A stretch of 64,000 bases of DNA. Origin: Simmondsia chinensis. Taxonomy: Eukaryota > Streptophyta > Magnoliopsida > Caryophyllales > Simmondsiaceae. A program made the translations under genes and the position numbers. Below the pieces are notes generated by a model. It was given only the letters and a program-made list of their open reading frames with translations. It was not told where the DNA came from and made no database searches. Of the stretch, positions 44,570 through 56,249 are shown in pieces. How positions within the stretch are numbered: position 1 is the first letter of the stretch; each line of letters begins with the position of its first letter. The stretch lies in assembly GCA_018398585.1 (NCBI GenBank), contig JAGTTD010000002.1:34960186-35024185 (forward strand). Direction: 5' to 3'.

Positions 44570-45870
44570 CCTAAAGCTAACATAAGCTTCATAAGAAATG
44601 TTAAAGCCTTAGCTCATTACATAGGAAACATCAAATCCCTAGCCCCAAGCAAGGAGTTAGGCTGGACATAAACCACATAAGTGACATATATCATGTAAAT
44701 TGTACTGAGAACGTGATTCACATAAAAAATGCAAATCATAAAAAACGCTAAGCCCCCGGTTTATAATCAAGTACCAGGTTGAATGCAAATCCCATAGGGA
44801 ACGTTAATCACGTAATTTTCTACAAAAGGACATATTACGTAAAATTATATGGAGAATGCTACGCCCCCCGCTGCCATGTAAATACTGTTGTTCTTCATTA
44901 TTGCGGAACGGTAAGTTTCATAATTGCCGAGAGGCAATTTGAGCAGGCGTCCTATTCAGGTGTGCAAAACATTAATAAAAATGCAATAATACGTATTTGT
45001 TAATGAGCATGGCTTGCAATCTAGACGTGTCTTGCCAAAAATGCTAGACTTATATTTACATCGTTGTAAGTCTAAGAAGTAAAATGCCCCCTAAATCCTA
45101 AAGATAAGGGATCCTTTAAGGCTTCATCCTTAATTCCAAGGGTATCAAACTTTCTATTGGCAAGCAGATGAGCCAAGGCGAGTGTCCCGGTGAATTTATG
45201 GCTATCCTTGTGCTGACAGCGCCCGGGCAAGGGTATTGGGCGTAATACCATGCCAAGTTCTTTGGCGGTACTGTCTATCTGAGAGTGTTGAGGCTGTTAA
45301 CAGCCAAGCTCGATTGGTGACATTGCGTAGCTATCTTTGGTTGGTTGTGCATATTTCACCGATTTTGGTAACGGTCTGGTTTTGGCCAAACCGGCGGAGG
45401 GCACCGCTTGGTGACCCCGCTGTTACCTTTTAAAGATTATCCCTAAGGTTGTTAGTGGTTACTCCTTTTAAATTGCGTGGCCGTGTGTTACCCACTAAAG
45501 GGGTTAACGAGGCCACCCAGCCAAGTTCGTTAGGGTTAAGATCTAGTCAAGTTTGCTAGCGGTAGCTTCACAGTTTATTCATTTGGACGATGTCCATGAG
45601 TTACCTATGGTAGCCTACGGTACCGTTGGTTGGTGTTGCCCAACTAGTGGTAAATTTTTTCTTTAACTAAGTTGAGAGGTAAGTAGTGAAGCTTTTAAAA
45701 GAGCGGTCACCAACGAAGTTGGCGGTAGCTCAAATCTTGGGGCGTTGAAGGCAACGTCCCCACTAACGGACCCTCTATCATGCTCATTGGTGGTGTTTCG
45801 GTTAAGTTGGACACCCGAGAGGCACACTTTGGCGGGTTATCATTGGCGAAGCCCCCAGCTTTAGGCGTCA
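44570..45870. repeat. Internal duplication of the LTR element, copy 2
   Basis: Colinear with 41480-43150 (see there), with TTGGCGGTAGCTCAAATC at about 45720. The offset between copies drifts from about 3.0 kb to 2.7 kb, so indels have accumulated since duplication. 44345-44570 carries further single hairpins of the GGTGAAAG and GGTGGAAG type. Confidence 0.65.
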
Positions 45871-47219
45871 TGGCTAAAGTAAGGATAGGCTATCATTGCT
45901 ACACAGCCGATCCGATGGGCGGTTGCATCTTATCAAGGTAAATAGTGCAAAGCCACGTTATTAGACGAGGCTTTAGCTAGCGTGATTGGCTTTAACAAGT
46001 CACTCGAGTTTTTTGGCGATGGCTTTTACCGGTAAGCTACTCAGTCAAGGAGTTGGCGAGGCTATCTGGCCAAGCTCAACGGCGGTTGTGGCTAATCAAT
46101 CCTATGGGTGCAGCCAAGTTTATTGGCAAGGTGCCCGGTTGACATTGTGAAGTTTACTTCGTGGTGGTTTAATCCTTCCATTATCAGCGGTAAAGTTCTT
46201 ATTAACGAGCCTTTACTAATGACACCAAGAGACATTGGTTGGCTACCGCGACCTTGTTTATAATTTCTTGCAGTACAGACTAACGTTAATGCCATTTTGG
46301 CATTAGCCTAGTTCACAGGCGGCAACGTTGTTATCTAAGGGAGTCCTTGAAGGGCGTTACCTCTACATTAGGCGGTGGGCGGTAATCATCCGCCTGGCTC
46401 GAATTTTACCTTATTCGGGTTGCTTTTTGGTTAACGACTTTGCCGCTTTTACACATAACAACATTCTGGTCCAATTTAATTGTTGCTAATGTATGGGTTA
46501 GCACATTTTGAAATATTATATTGGAACAAATTTAAGCTATATGAATAGCAAAAATTAAGAAGTGAGCATATTCACATTTAAACACTAAGCAGTGAAGTTT
46601 TTCAAGCAGTGAGATTTCTCTTACTCCCAATTAAGAACAGCGATTATTTGATAAAGACCCTTAATGTAGTGGCCCTCACGAATAATAAATTTAATAAAAG
46701 TCCAACTTATCTTTTCTAACTTAATCACATATCTACTCAAGCTTTATGAGTTGGGTTGGACATAACTTAGAGCAACTTCAGCTAAATAAAAAATTTAGCG
46801 AGCAGTTTCTAGAAAACGGAAGTCATACAATTTGTGTATTACAGCGAATCTAAGATGGGAGATCTGATAAAACAATTTATGTGCAATTAAAGTGAAAATA
46901 TTATGAAAAGCATCTATTACTTGCTTTAAAATTCAAGATATGCTAGAAAGAATATTATAACAGTATTATGAAAAATACCCCTAATATAATCATGATGTGC
47001 TAGATTGAAAATATTATAAAAAATACCCATAATATAATCTAAAGCTCGTGATGTGCCAAATTTTCAATTTTACTGATAATTTTTGACATATTAGCAGGCA
47101 AATAAGAGAAAAATTGGAAGTCAAAGACTTATATGATGCTTAAACAATTACCGGAGCCCCCAGTTTTGCTAGGGTCTTAGATGATTTGCACGGGATACCA
47201 GGTTAAACGCTAGCAAGCT
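45871..47219. other. Non-coding leader-side interior of the LTR element
   Basis: Becomes AT-rich from about 46430 to 47150. With minus orientation this is the region next to the primer site, where gag would begin in a coding element; no gag-like ORF is present. Confidence 0.5.
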
Positions 47220-47242
47220 ATCTTCCCACAGACAGCGCCTAT
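47220..47242 (-). promoter_or_regulatory. Primer-binding site of the non-coding LTR element
   Basis: Minus strand AGGCGCTGTCTGTGGGAAG next to the right LTR, resembling the GGCGCCGTCTGTGGGA-type sites of plant gypsy elements. Which tRNA it pairs with was not established. Confidence 0.6.
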
Positions 47243-48516
47243 TGTTTCGGGATTTTTTGGTTGGATTCTAGATGAGAGCGGGACTCAACCCTCACTTGAG
47301 GAAGCAGCTGCTGTGGCGTTTAACCCGGGCTCCCCTGCAAAACAAGCAAGACCGTCAGAGGGACCCAACGGTTTGCCCGCGGGAGACCCCTCCGATGCCT
47401 AAGTTAGTAAAGACATAATAATAATAATATATGATAAATAAATGGCATAAAGTAAATAATAATAAATACTTATCATATACGGAGAGGGCCCTTGGTAGCT
47501 GGTGGCCGGAATCCGTACCGGCGAGGTGGCCGACGCAAGGCCTTATGGGCCGGGAGAGAGAGAGACAGGAGCCAAAGGGCAGGCGAGGTGGCCGGAGAGG
47601 AGAACGGCACTTCTGGTGGTCGGAGCCGTATGGGCGAGGGGGCCGGCGCATGGCCGGAATTGTACCGGCAAGGTGGCTGAGGTTAAACCGGAGTGAGAGG
47701 AGAGAGAGAGATGGGTGGTTGTATTGTTAGGTTATTGGAAGAGAGAAAGGTTGTCCCTTTATGAGAAGGAAAAAGGGGGTATTTATAGAAGAGGAAGGAG
47801 GAGGCGGTATTGGGGTGGTGACGGCGGTACCGAGACGGGTCAGGCTATACCCGAGGCTAGGCGGCACCGATGGCTGGGCGGTAGGTGAGGTGGTGACGGT
47901 AAGGGCGTCAGGTGGTAGAGGTGGAAGTGAGATGATGGGCGGTACCGAGGTGAGAGGAGGGTGGTACCGGGGTGGCCGTACCGGTGAGGGTGTCAGGCGG
48001 TAGGAGAGAGGCGGCGATGGTCGGGCGGTAGTGGTACCGCGGTGGTTCAGGCAGTAGAGGTGCGAGAGGGAGGCGGTAGTGGTGCCAAGCGGTAATGGTG
48101 CCGGGTCGCGGTGGTCGGGCGGTAGTGGTGCCGGGTCGTGGTGGTCGAGCGATAGAGGTGAGAGAGGGAGGCGGTAGTGGTGCCAAGCGGTAATGGTGCC
48201 GGGTTGCCGTGGTCCGGCGGTATAGGTGCCAGGTCGTGGTGGTCGGGCGGTAGCCATGGGAGGAGGAACGTGGCGTGGGCAAGAGGAGAAAGGAGGAGAG
48301 AAAAAGAGGGAGTCATGAGTGAGGTAAGAGAAAAAGAGACGTGGGGAAGGGGACCAGCAGGAAAGAGAAAGAGTCTTGAGGAGCAAGGACATCAGGAGAG
48401 AGAAAAGAGGGGGGGGGGGGGTCAGAGGAGAGAGAGAAGAGAGTAATTATTTTTAATTTTTGTTATTATCTCGTTATCCAATTTTAATATTAATCTGGTT
48501 ATTTTTATCCTCTACA
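47243..48516 (-). repeat. Right LTR (5' LTR) of the non-coding LTR element
   Basis: 1274 bp, plus-strand ends TGTTTCGGG and CCTCTACA, matching 36649-37909 with scattered substitutions, a different copy number of the 30-bp minisatellite (about 48060-48260) and a G run at 48409-48421. Minus-strand TATA box TCTATAAATACCCC at about 47777-47790, placed to drive transcription into the element. Confidence 0.85.
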
Positions 48517-48759
48517 GTATGTCAATTATTATATATACCTAAATATGAGATTATCTAAATAAGAAATATTTTAAAACTCATATATAAAATTATTGTTTAC
48601 AAATTTAATGTATAATATATTTGTTGAAATATAATTAATTAGTAAATAATTATATTTATAATATTAAATATATATTATTTTTTATATATTATATTACACT
48701 TAATATTAATAATTTAATAAAATAACAATATTATATGTAATTAATGCAAATTATGTCAG

Positions 48760-51700
48760 ATCATATCTTATGCAATATGGAAGCTTGCACACGCAAAGCA
48801 AAGTCCTCCCTCCATTTTCAATATTAGCCTTTGGTCTTCTTCTTTCCCGCTCAAACACTACACAAGTTTTCTTTACAATATTCAAAGTTTTTCTCCTAAA
48901 TTTTAACTTTAGCTCTTCTGCAACTCTTCTTCAACAACGAATTTAACACTTGAATATTATAAATTTTTGCTTCCTCATCAATCTAAGAGGAAAAAACAGA
49001 GATTGGAGTTTTACAGTGTTCAGGTAAGTCATATTATTATAATTTTTATTTATTGTTTTTATTAGTGAAGCAAAATATTACGTAAAGAAAACATATAGTT
49101 GCTGCTATGCTACTGAGTATGATGAGTAGATATAGATGTTTTTGAAAAAGAGATGAAACTATAAATCAGGGTGGGGTTGAGACTTTGTGTAATATTTTTG
49201 GTAGTTTTGGAGCAGGTTTTTGTGTGGATTGTATGTTTTTCGGGTCCCCGATTGTTGGGGCATTGCTTTTTTATTGAGCTTTTGCTTTTTCTTTATCGAA
49301 AAAAATATAGTTTATTTTCTTTTTTATGGTTTTATTATTTTTTATTGTAATATGTAGTTTTAAAACAAAAATCTGTTCATAAATACATACTAATATTATA
49401 CCTTTATAGAGTTCATATGTAAATTCTAATATCTACTATTTCAAAAGAAATGTAATACATAGTGATTTTTGAAAAAATGTTGTTGGTGTTCATTTAATAT
49501 ATACTTATATTTAATATTATGCATGCATAATATGTAAAATATATAATATATGGTATTTCTTATATTTTTATAATTTAAACTTTTTTAATTTTATATGGTA
49601 TTTCTGAGATAAAAATTCGTTAACTTGTATATTTAATATTGTTTTTGAGGCACTGGGATTATTTTTGTTGAATTTGGAATTTTATATTACTATATTGTTT
49701 ATATGATTAGTTGCACCATTATGAATTTCAATATCCACTATTTTAAAAAAAAAGTAATATGTAGTAGTTTTTGATAAATATCTTATTGGTTTTTTGATAG
49801 CATATATTGATGTCTAATATTACGTTTGTATAATATGCTAAATAAATAATATATGTTTACTTTCATATATTCATATTAGTGGCTCTATGGAATATCAGCC
49901 GACCAATGAAGGAAATCAAGAACTAACAGTTGATAGCGTAATCTCACCCGAGCAAATAGGGAATTCAAGTCAGACAGTGGGGGAAATTAATCAAGCGAAC
50001 CCTTTTGATAAGAAGAAAAGAAAGAAGAGATCAGAAGTGCGGGGACACCTTGAGGAAACTATGATAAATGGGGTTAAAAAGGTCAAATGTATTCACCGTA
50101 AAATGCGTCTTACTTTCCAAAAGTCAGGTGCTACAACCCAATTTAAAAGACATATTGATACATGCCCTAAACGTACCGTGCCCAGTGATCAAAAACAATT
50201 GAATCTAGCCTCAGTTACCCCTAGATCTGAAAGTTTTAGTGGAGTTCAAAACTTTCGTTATGATCATGCAAAAATTAGAGAACTTATGTCTCATATGATT
50301 ATCGTACATGAGTTGTCTTTCATGTTTGCGGAGTATGAAATGTTTAACATGCTGATGAAAGCATCCAATCCTTCATTTGAGAAAGTTTCACGCACCACAT
50401 TAAAAAATAATGGTGTGTCAACATATGAAATTGAGAAAAAAAGACCAAAGGGTTGTTGAAAGAGGTGAATAAGGTTAGCATTACAACTGATATTTGGAAG
50501 TCAGACCCCCAAAGAATTGAATATATGACAATCTCTTGTCATTTTGTTCAAGATTGGAAGTTACATAAGAGAGTTCTGAATTTTGTTAATATCCCCCCTC
50601 CTCATAGTGGAATTGCCGTGCATGATTCTTTATATAAGTGTTTGGTTGATTGGGGGATTGAGAATAAAGTATTGAATATAACGGTTGATAATGCGTCATA
50701 AAATGATGTTGTGGTTAGATTATTAAAAGACAACATTTTTTATCATGTAAAGTTGCGTTTGGATGGGAGGTTATTTCATGTGCGTTGTTGTGCACATATC
50801 TTGAATATTTTGGTGCAAGATGGGTTGACTGAGATTCATGATGTGATTTCTGATGTGAGAGCAAGCGTAAAACATGTTGGAGCTTCACCAGCTTGACTAA
50901 ACATGTTAATTGGGATTGCCAGACAATTACAATTGTCCGGTAAGAGATTAGTTTTAGATTGCTGTACAAGATGGAATGCTACATTTGAGATGTTGTCAAC
51001 TGCCTTACAATTCAGAAAAGTATTTCCTCGATATCAACAAAGAGACCCAAGCTATACAAGTTTACCATCAGAGGTTGATTGGGATAAAGCAAAGACAGTT
51101 GCTATATTTTTGGAACTTTTCAATGATGCTACACATGTCATCTCGGGTAATAGTTTTTTTCTTTTGGTTCTAGTATTTTGTTTATTTTCAAAAATTATTT
51201 TATGAAATTTACTTTAATAAATTAACATTCATTTATTTGTAGGCACTGAGTATCCAAGCGCAGAGTTATTTCTTCCTGAACTTACTCACATAACAGAAGC
51301 TTTAAATAAACAAAGTGAAAGTGAAAATGATTATATGAGGGCAATGGCCTAGAGGATGAAGGTTAAGTTTGACAAATACTGGGGTGATTGTAACTTGTTG
51401 ATTTCTATTGCTGCTACCTTGGACCCGAGAAACAAGATGAGAATAATTGAATGGAGTTTTCATTCCTTGTATAGAGAAGGTGAAGCGACTAGGTATATTA
51501 AAAAAGTGCATGATACTTTATACGAGCTCTACCAAGAATATGTAGTAAATCACTCGGTAGTTAATGCTGAAAAACGTTCGCAAGTTGTTGAATTTGAAGA
51601 AGGTGGTCCTAGTAGTCATATTAGAGCAAAGTTCGGCTTTGGGAGGAGGGCAGCATCCACAAAGGCGAGGAAAAAGTGGGATGATTATATCAAGACGAAC

Positions 51701-52154
51701 ATTGATGCGATTGAAAATGTCAAGTTTGAGCTTGATGTCTATTTGGAAGAAGGTGTTGTGATTTGTCCTGAAGATGTACAGAATTTTGACACACTTGATT
51801 GGTGGAAGGAGAATAATTTGAAGTTTCGTATTTTGTCAAGAATGGCATGTGACATCCTTTCCATCCCTATCACTACTGTGGCTTCAGAAGCAACATTTAG
51901 TGATGGTGGTATAGTAATAGATCCTTACCGAGCATCTTTATCAACCGAAACTGTACAAGTATTGTTATGTGGTGAAGATTGGTTAAGGAGCTATTATGGG
52001 ATTAAGAGAAAGAAAAAGGTAACTACAATATTTTTGTTTCTTTGATAGCTTATTATCATTATTTTGACATTGTTGGTATTTAACTAATACATATGAATTT
52101 TTTTATTGATTTATTTAGATCAAGGAAGATATTAAAACCTTCACTTTGCCTTGA
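48760..52154 (+). pseudogene. hAT transposase gene (BED finger, hATC), spliced, lightly damaged
   Basis: The gene model has a 5' UTR exon ending CAG/GTAAGT at 49023, an intron at 49024-49879, and an ATG at 49887 eight bases after the acceptor. Further introns are 51147-51242 (phase 1, GT-AG) and 52019-52118; the ORF ends at 52154. The BED-type finger reads VKCIHRKMRLTFQKSGATTQ then KRHIDTCPKR; the second zinc-ligand Cys is Arg (CIHR for CxxC). Then VSITTDIWKS with the first catalytic-type Asp, LNITVDNAS with the second, RCCAHILNILVQDGL, and a C-terminal hATC (WWKENNLKFRILSRMACDIL, IVIDPYRASLS). Lesions: a frameshift in an A7 run near 50440 and stops at about 50699, 50896 and 51349. The product would bind the element ends in the nucleus and excise it. 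Confidence 0.8.
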
Positions 52155-52734
52155 AGTTGCTTGGCTTGATGATGAATTTTTTGACATTATCGGTTACCAA
52201 GTTTTATATTTCCTTTTGTATAAAATAATTTATGTTCCTATTATTTTAAGCAACAAGCTAAAGATATCTTCTTTTTATAATCATGCAAGGATGTTGTATC
52301 GTGTACAAGAATCCAAGATAATATTTTGAACGCAAAAGCTTTGATGCTGGATACTCAATTTGAAAAAAATTCCATCACTTCAATTTCATTTGTGTTTATA
52401 CTGGTTTTTTCTTTTGTTTAGAACAATGGGTTTATTTTGGCATGAAAGCCTAGGATTTGGTGGAAGTAATTATTGAAAAAAGAACTTGGTAGATGTCACA
52501 ATAATTCTAAGGATTTAATTTGGCTAATTTGTTGATGTGGTCATATGAATTTTGTTTTTTGGATGATATTGTATGTAATATGTCAACATTTTTATTTTAT
52601 ATTATATAACTTCTAGGCTATTTTAGGTGAATTAAATGACTTCAAAAGGGCTTTAGTATTATATTGGAATTTTTTTTTGGCTGTTTGAATTATATTTTAT
52701 ATCATAGATTGACCATGTTATATTAAAATCTAAT
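52155..52734. other. 3' flank of transposase gene inside the hAT
   Basis: AT-rich; no further ORF of note. Probably 3' UTR and spacer. Confidence 0.5.
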
Positions 52735-53068
52735 CAAGCTCGTTAATGAGCTCAGCTCGATAATTAGCTCGGTTCGATAATGCAAATGAGCTTGATTAGG
52801 CTTCACATAAATAAGGAGCTCGATTGGGCTCGATTACAAAAAAATAGCTCGATTAGCTTGGCTCGTTAACAAGCTCGACTTGGCTCGTTATAGTTAATGA
52901 GCCGAGTCGAGCCGAGTATCGAACATAATAGTTCCTTATTGAACCGAGTTCGAACATAGATTTAAAAGCTCGTTTAAAGCTCGGCTCGAAGTCGAACTCG
53001 TTAAGGCCTATCGAACTCGAGTTCGAACAAGATGGTACTCGGCTCGACTCGGCTCGTTTACACCGCTA
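52735..53068. promoter_or_regulatory. Right subterminal repeats of the large hAT
   Basis: Dense GAGCTC, GCTCGAT, GGCTCG and TCGAAC words up to the terminal repeat. In hAT elements such clusters are where the transposase binds; the left equivalent is 33010-33295. Confidence 0.6.
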
Positions 53069-54800
53069 GTGAAATGCTATTGATTGGAGTTTATGGTATA
53101 ATAGTCTTCCTACCATTTCGATGTGTGATAATTAATGAGAATTATTCTACTCACCATGAGTTAGGCTTGTTACTGGTATTGCTGCACTATTGAATTGACC
53201 TTGGAATCTGAGTTAAAGGGGCTAGAAATGACAAGTAGAAAGAGCAATGACTTAGGGATGTGCGGGAGACATTTCGCTGTGGGGGTTGTGTACACCCGGC
53301 AGCCTATGTGACATATTATTTGACCATGATCTTTTGTGATTATTGTGATTTCATTGATGTCCACTTTTTACTATTGGCTTATGTGAATTGATTATAATGG
53401 AAACCATTTTGGTGATAGTCCAAAATCAATGTGGATAGCTTTATGATGCTAGCGCTTGGGCTTGAAAGCCTCATAAAGTCAAGATTGTGTGGACTGCCTA
53501 TTTCTGAATTGTAAAAGGCACTTCATAGATTATGGTCCTTTACAAAATAAATCAGTGGTGGTCCAGTTGATTTGAGATGATAATGTTTCACGATTGTGAT
53601 TACATGTGAAATTGACAAATTTAAAGTATATATCCTTCGCGCCAACTATATAGACGTGCGATATGTATACTTGAAGTGGAGATGTGATTTTATTGATATA
53701 ATGTATGCTCCACTATCATGTTATACTCGTTATTGCCAAAGTTGGCAGAGTTAGTTGTTAATAGCTTGTTGCATATACCTCAATGCAGGGTAAGAGCAGC
53801 TCATGATTGACGATTAATAGTGGTAACTTGCAAGTGCCACTTTATATAGTGCTGAAATGCCCTTTATGAAGGTTGAGTGTGATGCTTCAACCTAACCCGT
53901 AGTCTGCAACGAATGGTGTGGGTACCGCATACTTGATGGGTTTAGTAAGAGGAGACTTATTCGTCTCATGCATACGATCGTAAATAATCTATTGGAAAGA
54001 AAGTGATATCACTAAAATTAGTCTCATGCATACGATCGTAAATAATCTATTGGAAAGAAAGTGATATCACTAAAATTGTATAAGGTTTGAAAGGAACCTT
54101 GTGGAACTATTGATAAAAAGACTATATCGAAAAATTGTATTAGAAACATCGAGGGGAATGTAATTAAAGTCTGTAAAGTGAATTGACTGTAATGTGTCTC
54201 AACCTGATTTATACAGGTCCAATGAGTAAGTTATAGTTCAATTCAATTGAGCACTGTAATAAATAATTATCCCTCCCTATGATGTAAACAGTGTTGAGTA
54301 ATCCGCAGCCATACTTTTGGTGGTGTGAGTTGAGTCACACTTGATGGAACCCAGTAATTGTTACTAAGGTGAAAAGGTTGAGCTTTTGTGCTAAAAAAAA
54401 GGGCTGAGCTTTAACTCTTAATGGACCCATAGCCATTATTTGGTGATGCGAAGTAACACGCACTTGATGGGATCCACCTACGTAGGTGTGGGAGTGTGGC
54501 CGCTCCCTATGAAGGATTGAACACTTGCCTTCTAGAGCACCTATGAGAATCTAGGACAGACGCATGGTCGATAAAAGTGTCAAACTGTGAGATTTGCTAA
54601 GATATTTTGAGCTTGGTATGCGCTCAGCTGGAAGACTATACAATCTCTTGTCAAGTTCAAAACGAAAGTTACCTAACAAGCTGTTGCTCTTAAACTTGTT
54701 ATGTACTAAGTGTCGATTCAAGTCGCGAGACATCGATATTGAAAAGCTAAGTTGACCGTTTTGCCCAGACTGTTCTCTTTCTTTTAGCTTTGTAACATTT
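53069..54800 (+). pseudogene. Copia relic, right part
   Basis: Continues the relic left of the hAT: across the duplicated GTGAAATG the sequence reads ATTGATTGGAGTTTATGGTA, like the copia codons for DWGLWY after DEHWNAL...LKY. No long frame survives. Downstream, 53400-54790 is the non-coding 3' part leading to the polypurine tract and LTR. A perfect 58-bp tandem duplication lies at 53963-54078. Confidence 0.55.
53963..54078. repeat. Perfect 58-bp tandem duplication
   Basis: The unit beginning GTCTCATGCATACGATCG at 53963 repeats at 54021, identical along its length. Identity suggests a recent slip compared with the decayed surroundings, or an assembly duplication. Confidence 0.85.
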
Positions 54801-55455
54801 GTGGGGGATTGTTGGAAATGTAACAAAAGTCTTACTTTAAATTTCATATTCCACATTGTTATTTTAGATAAGGGAAGAATAGTTTATATATATCCTTATA
54901 AAGACAAAGACTTGAACTAAGTAATGGATGAGAGAAAGTAGGAAACCACACGCGCGCGCCGCCTGCCCACCGCGCCGTGAGAGCAATGGCATGGGCGTGG
55001 GCGTCCTTTTTTTCATTACGGGTATTTTTAATGGAAATATTTTTCTTTAATGAGTATTAGTGCGTCTCATAAAGACGCGACACCACCATTGTTGCCTCAT
55101 CCTTTCCCATGGACCACAGCCCTTCAAGATGACCATCTGTCATTTGCCAAGCCTTGACATCCATCCAAAAATTGCTTGTCTTTTTTTCTCTTCTTCTAAA
55201 TGTCTTCTTCTCCAGTATCAAAGTCTAGGCAAAGCTCTCTTGGCATCCCACCCAACTTCTAATGAGTGCATGTTAAAGGTCGGATCGCGTTAATCCTGGG
55301 CGCCTGATACACTGTGTACACCCTGGTAGCGGCAAAATCGTCTTTTAGGACGGTGGCTTGTTCCACGGCACGGTTAATCACTTTGTAAGATCTTTCCTCA
55401 TTTTATCGATTTCGTTGCTGTGTTTGATTGCTTTACGTTTACTGTTTTTACAACA
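54801..55455 (+). repeat. Polypurine tract and 3' LTR of the copia relic
   Basis: GTGGGGGAT (54801-54809) directly precedes an LTR starting TGTTGGAAATG (54810) and ending TTACAACA (55455), 646 bp, homologous to the solo LTR at 23181-23890. This fixes the orientation of the relic as plus, in line with the reverse transcriptase at 32206. Confidence 0.75.
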
Positions 55456-55666
55456 CTAAAGACTTTTATATAAATTTTAGAGTCCTTATTAAACATAATT
55501 TAAAGTACTTTAGCTAGCAAATCAGTTTCCATCCCCTCCCTCACCAAGGTTTGAATCCGACTTCTTTCAGAACACCTCGTGATGAAAACATGGTGAGATG
55601 GAGGGTATTTGAATGCATTGCTAACTCAACTAGTTTCAACTCATGCTTTAGGTAAATAAACTAAGG

Positions 55667-55985
55667 GTTATTTACGCTAAAGGTCCTCGTACTTTGTCCA
55701 TTGTGTCAATTTAGTTATTGTATTTTTAATTGTGTCAATTTATTCCCTGTACAATTTAAAATATGTCAATTTGGTTATTAGAGAAAAAAATTTTATGTTA
55801 AGTTTTTAATAAAAATTTTAATGGTTCGATCATGAATTAGGTTAAATTGAGTAAACTGATGAATTTATAATAAGTTGTTTGCATCTAACATAATTTTGCG
55901 GTTCAAAATTACGACAATAACTTAACTTAAATTTGATTAAATAACTAAATAGACACATATGAATTGTTCAGGGACTAGGGACTTG
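55667..55985. mobile_element. MITE, GGGTTATTTAC family, truncated copy
   Basis: Begins AGGGTTATTTACGCTAAAGG and shares GTGTCAATTTAG, GGTTAAATTGAG and the long interior with the copies at 57955-58320 and 61353-61740. The right end is missing its last 50-60 bases. Confidence 0.55.
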
Positions 55986-56249
55986 TTTGGGATTGCTGTG
56001 AAAAAGCTGTTTTTTTCAGAAGCACTTTTGTTAAAAGCACTTTTGTAAAACGTGTTGTTTCAAATAAACAATTTGTGTTCGGCCAACCAGTAAAGAAGCG
56101 CTCATGGTATTATTGTAAGTGTTTGACCAATGTTAAAAAAGTGGTTTTTTTTCTATAAAATTACCAGAAAGGATACTAAAAGAAATCGTTTATAGTTGAA
56201 AAAATCACCCATAACCATTCTAAATATTTAAAATATTTTTTTATTATTA
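55986..56249. mobile_element. Fragment of another MITE (TTGTTTGGGATTGC family)
   Basis: GACTTGTTTGGGATTGCTGTGA followed by CAGAAGCACTTTT words resembles the left end of a common plant MITE type. The right end is not seen before the RTE at 56250. Confidence 0.35.

Larger units (their letters stand above)
36649..48516 (-). mobile_element. 11.9-kb non-coding LTR retrotransposon (LARD-like)
   Basis: Two LTRs of about 1.27 kb enclose 9.3 kb with no gag, protease, RT, RNase H or integrase motif in any frame. Orientation is minus: just inside the right LTR the minus strand reads AGGCGCTGTCTGTGGGAAG, close to the GGCGCCGTCTGTGGGA-type primer site of many plant gypsy elements, and just inside the left LTR it reads GTGTGGGGGGCTAAC, a polypurine tract. 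TATA boxes in both LTRs point the same way. The interior is tandem arrays, hairpins and a large duplication, and is richer in GC than its hAT host. Size, intact ends and no coding fit the LARD class, mobilised by proteins of another element. Confidence 0.85.
32989..53068 (+). mobile_element. 20-kb hAT element carrying its own transposase and nested insertions
   Basis: GTGAAATG lies exactly at both sides (32981-32988 and 53069-53076), an 8-bp hAT duplication. Terminal inverted repeats TAGGGGTGTAAACGA (left) and TAGCGGTGTAAACGA (right, inverted) differ at one base. The first 300 and last 330 bases are packed with GCTCGATAA/GCTCG-type words, as expected of subterminal transposase-binding repeats. 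The transposase gene (48760-52154) sits near the right end. Removing the nested LTR element (36649-48516) leaves about 8.2 kb. It also holds a microsatellite with an RTE/SINE tail fragment and a 591-bp hAT MITE. Confidence 0.85.

Noticed and set aside
23181..55455. The LTRs at 23181 and 54810 as the pair of one copia element
   Set aside because: No primer-binding site follows the left LTR, its flanks do not match, and many complete independent elements lie between; a separate solo LTR is simpler.
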